From an uncultured Flavobacteriia bacterium (GTDB lineage: Bacteria; Bacteroidota; Bacteroidia; Flavobacteriales_D; Crocinitomicaceae), in contig CAIYQV010000114.1 in assembly GCA_903928365.1 (NCBI GenBank), forward strand, positions 1 through 5,027: 5,027 nucleotides of DNA, read 5' to 3'. Shown here piece after piece: positions 1-5,027 of this stretch. The notes under the pieces are model-generated. The model searched no databases, was not told the origin of the DNA, and was given only the letters and a program-made list of their open reading frames with translations. Made by a program: the position numbers and the translations under genes. Every line of letters starts with the position of its first letter. Position 1 is the first letter of the stretch.

Positions 1-1283
1 GGATTTCGATTAAACAAATTATTTCCAGTGGTTAATCCCGGCTGTGGATCCAGCGGAATGCTGATCATGTTTCCATTGTTCAAACTGTCCACATTCGCTG
101 TGATGATGTTTCGGTCAATGCTGATATTCGCAAACAACACATTCGCCACCGGTTGACCAAGGAACGTACTGTATGAAAAACTCACTTGAGCACCATTAGC
201 CACTTGTTTTCCTATAATCGTATTATTTCTGATCTGGATATTATTGAAATAGCCATTTTGAAGTGCACTGTAAATTCCCTGCCAGATGTTAATTCCAATG
301 GTATTTAAAATAATGTTATTCTCAATATAAATGTCCTTCATGTAATGATCTGTCACGAATGCCGTAAACGCTTCCAATCCCATTAATATCCCACTAACCA
401 CCTTGGTTTCATTGTAGATTATGTTTCGGTGAACATGTGCATACTGCATTTTGTCAAGGTACACATTGGCATAGTTGTCATGAAGTAAATTTCCACGAAC
501 CTCCACCGTATCGCAGAAATCAAAATCAATCCCTTCCCCTGAGTTGTCGTGCACGTGATTGTTCAAGGCAAGGTTGTGACTGGTATTCCAAAACTTAACA
601 GACGAACCCCATTGCGACTGAGGCGTATTGTAATTGACCGCATCATGCACATGGCAATTCGTGATCTTGAAGCGTTTGGCCCGAGGAATTAAGGAGGAAG
701 ATCCATTGGCATTGAGGGCGCCTATTCCGACAAGAATACCGTGTCCTGCGGTTTGAGCAACTTCCACACTATCGATCCAGATATCATGTGAATTCACTAC
801 AATTCCACTGTAATTATATCCAAAACGAACCCCGTTATCCGAGCTGTAATTGATTGCTAAATTCTTTACATGAATGTTGCTTCCGAGAAGATAGATCATT
901 CCACTTCCAGGATTGACCGTTACAGCGTTTCCATCCAGTAAAACAGTACCTTTTCCGCGCACACTGACATTCAAACGTTTTGAACCTATCAAATACTTAT
1001 TGTAAGGCTGGTTGATCTGCTGAGCATACGTTCCCGAATAAAATACCACTTCCCCATAGATATCACCTGTCTGACTTCCTGAAAGCGTATTCAATTTATC
1101 CAAAGCCGAAGTGAAGGTGGATAATGGAGATAGACTATCTCCTGAATTCGAATCATTTCCTGAAGGAGATAAATAAACGCGATACGAAGGAGTGATTAAA
1201 ATCGGTTCTTGGATTACGGCCGTTTGTGCATTGAATTCACATAAACTAGCCGCAAAAAGTAGCGTGGTCAACATCTTTTTCAT
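1..1283 (-). CDS. Secreted right-handed parallel beta-helix repeat protein (N-terminal 427 residues; C-terminus beyond left edge)
   Basis: Hand translation from the ATG at 1283-1281 gives 427 sense codons without a stop, running off the window at base 1. Residues 1-19 look like a signal peptide: Lys-Lys, a hydrophobic stretch (about 5-14), then FNA before QT, so cleavage is likely after Ala19. Residues 37-64 (YLSPSGNDSNSGDSLSP and following) resemble the opening motif of DUF1565/beta-helix proteins, in which an Asn-Asp-Ser-rich turn precedes a Pro and an 'sAL' helix. From about 131 onward there are degenerate PbH1-type coils of 20-25 residues, with Asn-rich turns such as NNHVHDN (241-247), GNLLHDN (264-270), HRNIIYN (285-291), ENNIILN (321-327), RNNTIIG (352-358) and DRNIITAN (390-397). 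This fold is typical of extracellular polysaccharide lyases, glycosidases and adhesins. No catalytic residues can be assigned, so substrate and activity are unknown. Secretion to periplasm or surface is likely. A type IX secretion tail could lie in the missing C-terminus. Fold assignment is firm; function is open. Confidence 0.88.
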   Translation of the reverse strand, partial: MKKMLTTLLFAASLCEFNAQTAVIQEPILITPSYRVYLSPSGNDSNSGDSLSPLSTFTSALDKLNTLSGSQTGDIYGEVVFYSGTYAQQINQPYNKYLIGSKRLNVSVRGKGTVLLDGNAVTVNPGSGMIYLLGSNIHVKNLAINYSSDNGVRFGYNYSGIVVNSHDIWIDSVEVAQTAGHGILVGIGALNANGSSSLIPRAKRFKITNCHVHDAVNYNTPQSQWGSSVKFWNTSHNLALNNHVHDNSGEGIDFDFCDTVEVRGNLLHDNYANVYLDKMQYAHVHRNIIYNETKVVSGILMGLEAFTAFVTDHYMKDIYIENNIILNTIGINIWQGIYSALQNGYFNNIQIRNNTIIGKQVANGAQVSFSYSTFLGQPVANVLFANISIDRNIITANVDSLNNGNMISIPLDPQPGLTTGNNLFNRN

Positions 1284-1368
1284 AGGAAGCAAAAATAAAT
1301 ATTTGGATTAATTCACACCTTATCGCATCGAACAATTCGTCTTTTAACATGTTGATTTATATAAACTC
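1284..1368. promoter_or_regulatory. Divergent intergenic region between the beta-helix gene and the SDR gene
   Basis: This 85-bp AT-rich spacer must carry the start signals for both divergent genes. Neither start has a recognisable Shine-Dalgarno sequence; AT-rich leaders are usual in Bacteroidota. On the minus strand TATTTTTG (1297-1290) is an exact match to the Bacteroidota -7 consensus TAnnTTTG. It sits only 6 nt before the ATG, which would imply an almost leaderless transcript, and no TTTG lies at the expected -33 distance. On the plus strand AATATTTG (1298-1305) matches 7 of 8 positions and lies about 63 nt before the SDR start. Both are candidates only; in such AT-rich sequence chance matches are likely. 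Confidence 0.3.
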
Positions 1369-2064
1369 ATGAAAAACTATCTGATCATTGGCGGCTCATC
1401 CGGCATAGGAAAAGCAATCCGGGAACAACTCATTTCTTCAGGTAACAACGTCTACGCGACCTACTTTCAAAACGATACTTTTGCGACTGAAGAAAATTAT
1501 TTCTCTCTGGATGTTAGAAGCGAGCACCCTGATCTGAGTTTTTTACCAGATGTTTTAGATGGATTTATCTATTGTCCGGGCGCTATCGATTTGAAGCCTT
1601 TTAATCGTATAAAAGAAGCCAGCATAACCGAAGACTTGAATCTTCAGGTCATGGGCGCTGTGCGAATATTGCAATTGATTCTCCCAAAACTGAAAGCGAG
1701 TAGTCAAGGCAGCGTTGTACTTTTTTCGACTGTAGCTGTGCAGACAGGATTTCCTTTTCATGCACAAGTAGCAATAAGCAAAGGAGCAATTGAAGGCTTG
1801 ACACGTTCACTGGCGGCGGAATTTGCACCTACTATTCGTTTCAACGCTATCGCTCCATCTCTAACCAATACGCCACTTGCCGAGAAATTGCTGAGCAGTC
1901 CAGAGAAAATAGAAGCGAACGGTCAACGCCACCCTTTAAAGCGCATTGGAGAAGCGGAAGATATTGCCGAGGCAGCATGCTTTCTATTGACTGATAAATC
2001 GAGTTGGATTACTGGACAGATTCTACACGTTGATGGCGGCATGTCTTCGCTAAAAATCGGTTAG
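1369..2064 (+). CDS. SDR-family (short-chain dehydrogenase/reductase) protein with atypical active site
   Basis: A 231-residue single-domain Rossmann protein of normal length for classical SDRs. The start is certain because beta-strand 1 begins at once (MKNYLIIGGSSGIG), with the dinucleotide-binding glycines at G8, G12 and G14. FSLDV (45-49) matches the Asp-containing loop that contacts the adenine. The usual NNAG is replaced by YCPG (68-71). The catalytic region reads FSTVAVQTGFPFHAQVAISK (119-138). Lys138 is kept, but the residue four before it, normally Tyr, is Val134, and the catalytic Ser position is Thr121 (Ser120 adjacent). By eye Gln93 occupies the usual tetrad Asn position. The C-terminal half is otherwise canonical: RFNAIAPSLTNTPL (157-170), HPLKRIGEAEDIAEA (188-202), and SSWITGQILHVDGG (211-224). 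It should bind NAD(P)(H), but normal Tyr-dependent carbonyl/alcohol chemistry looks impaired. I recall similar Tyr-less SDRs near photolyase genes in Bacteroidota, which would argue for a conserved subfamily rather than decay. Substrate unknown. Confidence 0.93.
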   Translation: MKNYLIIGGSSGIGKAIREQLISSGNNVYATYFQNDTFATEENYFSLDVRSEHPDLSFLPDVLDGFIYCPGAIDLKPFNRIKEASITEDLNLQVMGAVRILQLILPKLKASSQGSVVLFSTVAVQTGFPFHAQVAISKGAIEGLTRSLAAEFAPTIRFNAIAPSLTNTPLAEKLLSSPEKIEANGQRHPLKRIGEAEDIAEAACFLLTDKSSWITGQILHVDGGMSSLKIG

Positions 2065-2065
2065 T

Positions 2066-2374
2066 TTAACGCTTACTGATCTTATTTACTGAAATCGAAC
2101 GTTGCCTTGAACATTTGAATCGAGAGATCTCTTCTGAGCGTTTTTTAGAGTGTTTCGTTTGACAATTTTCCACGCGTTCTCTCCAGCGCTTGTATGAACT
2201 GAATTTCAACTCACGTTTCATTAAGGCCTTGACATCGGCTTCTTTCAATCCGAATTGTTTTTCGATCGCGTCAAACGGCGTGCGGTCCTCCCATGCCATT
2301 TCAATAATGCGATCTATGTCTTCGGGCAATAATTCCTTAGGCTCCTCTTTCTCAGTTTTATTAATATAAGCCAT
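2066..2374 (-). CDS. DUF2805 / TIGR03643 family small basic protein
   Basis: A 102-residue protein recognised by its core LPEDIDRIIEMAWEDRTPFD (16-35), followed by AIEKQFGLKEADVKALMKRE (36-55) and SSYKRWRERV (59-68). This pattern fits DUF2805/TIGR03643. The 'TPFDAIEKQFGLKEADVKALMKREL' segment looks like a helix-turn-helix, and the tail (72-102) is rich in Lys/Arg, so nucleic-acid binding is plausible but unproven. The biochemical role is unknown; the family is known mainly as a neighbour of photolyase/cryptochrome genes. I chose the ATG at 2374-2372 (MAYINK). The frame is open upstream to an ATG at 2494, but those 40 codons only translate the 8-bp tandem array and show no family similarity. 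The gene follows the DASH cryptochrome in the same direction after a 166-bp gap. It converges on the SDR gene with one base between the two stop codons, leaving no room for a terminator in between. Confidence 0.85.
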   Translation of the reverse strand: MAYINKTEKEEPKELLPEDIDRIIEMAWEDRTPFDAIEKQFGLKEADVKALMKRELKFSSYKRWRERVENCQTKHSKKRSEEISRFKCSRQRSISVNKISKR

Positions 2375-2412
2375 GGGAGAAGGAAGATCGCTGTAGTGGC
2401 AGTAGTTATCGT

Positions 2413-2476
2413 TATTTGATGATTTGATGATTCGATGATTTGATGATTTGATGATTTGATGATTCGAAGATTGGTT
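2413..2476. repeat. 8-bp tandem repeat array, unit GATTTGAT, about 7-8 copies
   Basis: Units of 8 bp run in register: tATTTGAT (2413), GATTTGAT (2421), GATTCGAT (2429), GATTTGAT (2437, 2445, 2453), GATTCGAA (2461), then a decayed GATTGGTT (2469). The T-to-C variant occurs twice in the same unit position. The array lies in the gap upstream of the DUF2805 start. On the minus strand it is open in all three frames, because the 24-nt cycle of eight codons contains no stop. This explains why an apparent N-terminal extension with octapeptide periodicity is seen ahead of DUF2805. It is better read as a noncoding intergenic repeat. Confidence 0.9.
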
Positions 2477-2488
2477 AATATGATTGAT

Positions 2489-2510
2489 GTTCAAATGTTC
2501 AAATGTTCAC
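2489..2510. repeat. Second 8-bp tandem repeat, unit GTTCAAAT, 2.75 copies
   Basis: GTTCAAAT occurs at 2489-2496 and 2497-2504, followed by GTTCAC (2505-2510). It has the same 8-bp period as the larger array 12 bp away. Its TCAAAT core is the reverse complement of ATTTGA within that array. It lies between the DASH cryptochrome stop and the DUF2805 gene. Confidence 0.75.
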
Positions 2511-2540
2511 CCTTAGACTAAGCGCTCAGCGTAAGAATCT

Positions 2541-3878
2541 TCAATCCATTTTTAATTCTTTAATTCCTTTTTTCATATCGAACGAACCCGTTCCCCAAAC
2601 ACTGCGGTACTTCCCATCCGGATCGTATTCTTTTGCTTGTTTATGCGTATCAAACACCCTTTTTCCACGTGGATCATTACCTACTCCTGCCAAATAAGCC
2701 CAGTTGCCCCAATTGCTTGATACATCGTAATCGATCAACTGTTCTTCGAAGTACGCAGCACCCAGGCGCCAATCAAGCTTCAATTGGTCAATCAGATAAG
2801 ACGCTACATTCTGCCGACCGCGGTTACTCATAAAACCAGTAAACTTCAACTCACGCATGTTAGCATCGACAAAATTGTCGCCTGTTTCTGCGTTGATCCA
2901 TTTCTCCAAAAGTGCTCTATCTATTTCAGAATCGACAGCTTTCAATCCGTTGAAACCATTTTTAAAGAACAGCTGAGATCCATGCTTTTTCATCATAAAT
3001 CGGAAATAGTCTCGCCAAAGCAATTCAAACACCAGCCAGTAAGTAGATTCGTTGGCGCCATGAATTTGCTCATACGACTTCACCTGGTAATAAATCCATC
3101 GCGGCGAAATACATCCTTGGGCGAGCCATGGAGAAAACTTACTGGAATAATCCGCTCCCACCAATCCATTTCGGGTTTCTTTATAGTTCGACAATGATCG
3201 TGTCATGAAAAAGTAATGTTCCAGTCTGGCTTTTGCAGCCGTTTCACCACCGTTAAAAATGATAGTCGCTCGTGCATCGCTCACCACGTCATTTAAACCA
3301 AGATCTGCAAGGGCGGGAAGATTCAGTTCAGGAATCCGCGGACTATTGATCCTTTCCGGAACCTCAAAAAAAGTCCTTACCTGTGTTTCCTTCTCAACCT
3401 TTTTGCGAAATGCGGTGAACACATCAGGTATATCTTTGATTCCAAAGGGAAGGTCTACTGCGTGATAAAGCGTGCTCGTACTGTATTCTTCCAAGACACA
3501 TTTTTGTTCCCAAAGCGCTTTTTCAACCCTTGAAACAATTTCCTTTTCTTCAGTAGCCACCTCTTTTTTACTATACACCTTTTGGATTCCAAATTCACGA
3601 ACGATCTGTGGAATCACAAGCTCGGGTTTCCCTATTCGAAAGATCAAACCCGAACCCTTCTCCCGCAGTGATCTATCCAAGTCAGCCAGCGATTCCAGTA
3701 AAAATTTCATACGATAGTTACCGATCTTTTTGAAACCGAAATCGTTTTGTTGCAGCAGTCGTTCGTCCAGACAATAGAAAGGAATCACCTCATCAGAAGC
3801 TGAAATGGCATGCACCACAGCTTCGTTGTCTGTCAATCGAAGGTCGGTTTTAAACCAGATAAGTGCTCGTTTTGTCAT
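2541..3878 (-). CDS. DASH-family cryptochrome / deoxyribodipyrimidine photolyase
   Basis: A complete 445-residue flavoprotein of the cryptochrome/photolyase superfamily. Residues 1 to about 130 form the Rossmann-like antenna domain (RALIWFKTDLRLTDN at 4-18 is the family opening). The C-terminal half is the helical FAD domain: GGETAAKARL (210-219), LSNYKETRNGLVGADYSSKF (229-248) with SPWLAQGCISPRW (249-261), and NESTYWLVFELLWRDYFRF (276-294). RELKFTGFMSNRGRQNVASY (342-361) and LIDYDVSSNWGNWAYLAGVG (381-400) are DASH hallmarks. By alignment to E. coli photolyase from memory, Trp327, Trp370 and Trp393 match the electron-transfer triad and Asn389 the residue near flavin N5. DASH proteins repair cyclobutane pyrimidine dimers, preferably in single-stranded DNA, using blue/near-UV light, and some may signal. 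They generally bind FAD plus a methenyl-tetrahydrofolate antenna; the antenna here is inferred. The ATG overlaps the stop of the upstream FeS photolyase gene (ATGA), which suggests translational coupling. No intrinsic terminator is evident downstream. Confidence 0.96.
   Translation of the reverse strand: MTKRALIWFKTDLRLTDNEAVVHAISASDEVIPFYCLDERLLQQNDFGFKKIGNYRMKFLLESLADLDRSLREKGSGLIFRIGKPELVIPQIVREFGIQKVYSKKEVATEEKEIVSRVEKALWEQKCVLEEYSTSTLYHAVDLPFGIKDIPDVFTAFRKKVEKETQVRTFFEVPERINSPRIPELNLPALADLGLNDVVSDARATIIFNGGETAAKARLEHYFFMTRSLSNYKETRNGLVGADYSSKFSPWLAQGCISPRWIYYQVKSYEQIHGANESTYWLVFELLWRDYFRFMMKKHGSQLFFKNGFNGLKAVDSEIDRALLEKWINAETGDNFVDANMRELKFTGFMSNRGRQNVASYLIDQLKLDWRLGAAYFEEQLIDYDVSSNWGNWAYLAGVGNDPRGKRVFDTHKQAKEYDPDGKYRSVWGTGSFDMKKGIKELKMD
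3875..3878 (-). other. ATGA stop/start overlap coupling the two photolyase genes
   Basis: On the minus strand the DASH start ATG (3878-3876) and the FeS photolyase stop TGA (3877-3875) share two bases in an ATGA overlap. The preceding bases show no strong Shine-Dalgarno sequence, which fits reinitiation by ribosomes finishing the upstream gene. This makes co-transcription of the two genes near certain. Confidence 0.9.
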
Positions 3879-5027
3879 AACTCGTCAATTTGCTGAAGGT
3901 ATTTTTCCGCTTGAGCAAGTAGGGCGGTTCTCGTTTCGTTATCCATTTTTTTCCAGACATTGTACATCATGCCAATGCGTGGATTTTTCGCAAGTTTCGA
4001 TTCGTGGCGGTCATAAAAATGCCAGTAAAGACTATTGAACGGACAGGCCCTCTCACCCACTTTTACCGATTTCGAATAAAAACATCCTGAACAATAATCA
4101 CTCATTTTATCGATGTAGGCCGCCGAGCTGACATAGGGCTTAGTTCCCACGATTCCACCATCGGCGAACTGACTCATTCCTCTGGTGTTGGTGACTTCTA
4201 CCCAGTCAAGTGCATCGATATAGATCCCTAAATACCAGCGGTCCACCTCATCCGGATGAATACCTGCCAGCAACATAAAATTTCCTGTGACCATCAAACG
4301 TTGAATGTGGTGTGCATACGCCTTTTCCAAGGACTGACCAATGGCAAGTTTGAGGCAATTCATTTTGGTTTCACCCGTCCAGAACCATTTCGGTAATTTT
4401 CTATCGTGACTGAAAAAGTTCAGTTGAGCATAACTCGGCATGTGACTCCAATACACTCCGCGCATAAATTCGCGCCAACCAATGATCTGTCGCACAAAAC
4501 CTTCCAATTGATTGTAGGAAATTTTATCAGGATCATTTTTCCAGGCCTCGATCGCTTTCTCGATCACCTCCTTGGGAGACAGCAATTTGATATTCAAGGC
4601 AAATGACAATCGGGAATGATAGACTGACCAGGCATGGACTGTCATCGCATCTTCAAAGGTCCCGAACAAAGGCAGGCATTCCTCGACAAAAAAGTCAAGT
4701 AGTTCAAGAGATTGTGTTCGGGTTACAGGCCAGATAAATGATTTTGGCTCGATCGAACCAATTGTTTTCACTCCTTTTTTATCGATCATCTCAACGATCT
4801 CGCTGACATCATTTTTGAAAAGTAATGGCGGAGTTACTGCATGATTTTTCGGAAGATTTTTGCGGTTATCCTGATCGTAATTCCATTGTCCATAAAGCGG
4901 CTGATTACCATCCATGAGCAATTCATGCTTTTTCCTCATCATTCGGTAAAAGCTTTCCATTAGGTAGGTTTTCTTGCCCTTGAAGAATTCGGAAAAGGTC
5001 GTTCGCGTTGTAAAAAAATGTTCCGAA
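3875..5027 (-). CDS. Iron-sulfur bacterial cryptochrome/(6-4) photolyase (CryPro/FeS-BCP, PhrB-like); N-terminus beyond right edge
   Basis: The frame has no stop from 5026 down to the TGA at 3877-3875, giving about 383 residues. The ATG at 4960 is not the true start. The codons upstream of it read SEHFFTTRTTFSEFFKGKKT then YL, which continues the family's sequence into ESFYRMMRKK. Counting Met(4960) as residue 1, the [4Fe-4S] ligands are Cys202, Cys290, Cys293 and Cys306. Their spacing (88, 3, 13) equals that of Cys350/438/441/454 in Agrobacterium PhrB as I remember it. His217-His218 (YAHHIQRLM) match PhrB His365-His366, needed for (6-4) repair. The constant offset of 148 predicts a protein of about 509 residues, so roughly 126 are missing. 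GFVRQIIGWREFMRGVYW (154-171) is FAD-domain sequence, and PLYGQWNYDQDNRK (21-34) is another recognisable family segment. The family uses FAD and, in PhrB, a ribityl-lumazine antenna in place of folate. It is coupled to the DASH gene; its promoter lies outside the window. Confidence 0.93.
   Translation of the reverse strand, partial: SEHFFTTRTTFSEFFKGKKTYLMESFYRMMRKKHELLMDGNQPLYGQWNYDQDNRKNLPKNHAVTPPLLFKNDVSEIVEMIDKKGVKTIGSIEPKSFIWPVTRTQSLELLDFFVEECLPLFGTFEDAMTVHAWSVYHSRLSFALNIKLLSPKEVIEKAIEAWKNDPDKISYNQLEGFVRQIIGWREFMRGVYWSHMPSYAQLNFFSHDRKLPKWFWTGETKMNCLKLAIGQSLEKAYAHHIQRLMVTGNFMLLAGIHPDEVDRWYLGIYIDALDWVEVTNTRGMSQFADGGIVGTKPYVSSAAYIDKMSDYCSGCFYSKSVKVGERACPFNSLYWHFYDRHESKLAKNPRIGMMYNVWKKMDNETRTALLAQAEKYLQQIDEL

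Noticed and set aside
1236..1283. Lipoprotein signal using Cys15 of the beta-helix protein
   Set aside because: The residues before Cys (A-S-L-C) do not fit a lipobox, which needs a small residue immediately before Cys; a standard signal peptide with cleavage after FNA fits better.
1555..1767. Minus-strand 70-codon open frame within the SDR gene
   Set aside because: It lies entirely within a confident SDR coding region and has no recognisable motif.
2375..2494. N-terminal extension of the DUF2805 gene from an ATG at 2494 (40 extra residues with an octapeptide repeat)
   Set aside because: The extension is mostly a translation of the 8-bp tandem array, which is stop-free in every minus-strand frame. 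It shows no family similarity, while the conserved core follows shortly after the ATG at 2374.
2109..2508. GAACATTTGAA (2109-2119) is an 11-nt inverted match to TTCAAATGTTC (2490-2500 and 2498-2508), flanking DUF2805
   Set aside because: The left copy is in the DUF2805 coding sequence (codons for the RFKCS segment) and the right one is low-complexity repeat, so chance is the simpler explanation; no target duplication or transposase is present.
2511..2540. Possible terminator hairpin after the DASH gene (CTAAGCGCTCAGCGTAAG area)
   Set aside because: The arms pair only imperfectly and no T-run follows on the minus strand, so an intrinsic terminator is not supported.
2503..3465. Plus-strand open frames inside the DASH cryptochrome gene (e.g. 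2503-2697, 2784-3197, 3259-3465)
   Set aside because: They are antisense shadows of a well-conserved minus-strand gene; their translations show no domain or motif.
3472..4606. Plus-strand open frames opposite the two photolyase genes (3472-3717, 3805-4038, 4406-4606)
   Set aside because: Shadows of real coding sequence on the other strand, with no recognisable protein features.

Overview
The window comes from a moderately AT-rich bacterial genome, most likely a Bacteroidota member of the Flavobacteriales type. The evidence is a secreted beta-helix protein with a short signal peptide ending in a '...FNAQ' style cleavage region, starts without convincing Shine-Dalgarno sequences, a TAnnTTTG-like -7 element, and a DASH cryptochrome/DUF2805/SDR neighbourhood that I associate from memory with that phylum. 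Genus cannot be fixed from this sequence.

Layout. Positions 1-1283 (minus strand) hold the first 427 codons of a secreted right-handed parallel beta-helix protein, whose C-terminus lies beyond the left edge. An 85-bp divergent intergenic region (1284-1368) separates it from a plus-strand short-chain dehydrogenase/reductase (SDR; 1369-2064). The SDR keeps the nucleotide-binding Gly motif and the catalytic Lys but has Val where the catalytic Tyr should be. Only one base separates its stop from the stop of the convergent minus-strand DUF2805/TIGR03643 gene (2066-2374).

Upstream of that small gene is a 166-bp gap with an array of 8-bp repeats (2413-2476) and a second, unrelated-phase 8-bp array (2489-2510). 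Then come two minus-strand photolyase-superfamily genes joined by an ATGA stop/start overlap: a complete DASH cryptochrome (2541-3878) and an iron-sulfur bacterial cryptochrome/(6-4) photolyase (3875-5027). The latter is cut by the right edge. Its first ATG in the window (4960) is internal; the reading frame stays open to base 5027 with family-like sequence.

How they fit together. The FeS photolyase and the DASH protein are probably translationally coupled. Between them they could cover (6-4) photoproducts and cyclobutane dimers (DASH proteins favour single-stranded DNA), or act as blue-light sensors. DUF2805 follows in the same orientation and, with the SDR, probably belongs to a light-response gene neighbourhood. 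That functional grouping is inference. The beta-helix gene is divergently oriented and probably unrelated. No RNA genes, CRISPR arrays, insertion sequences or convincing intrinsic terminators were seen.
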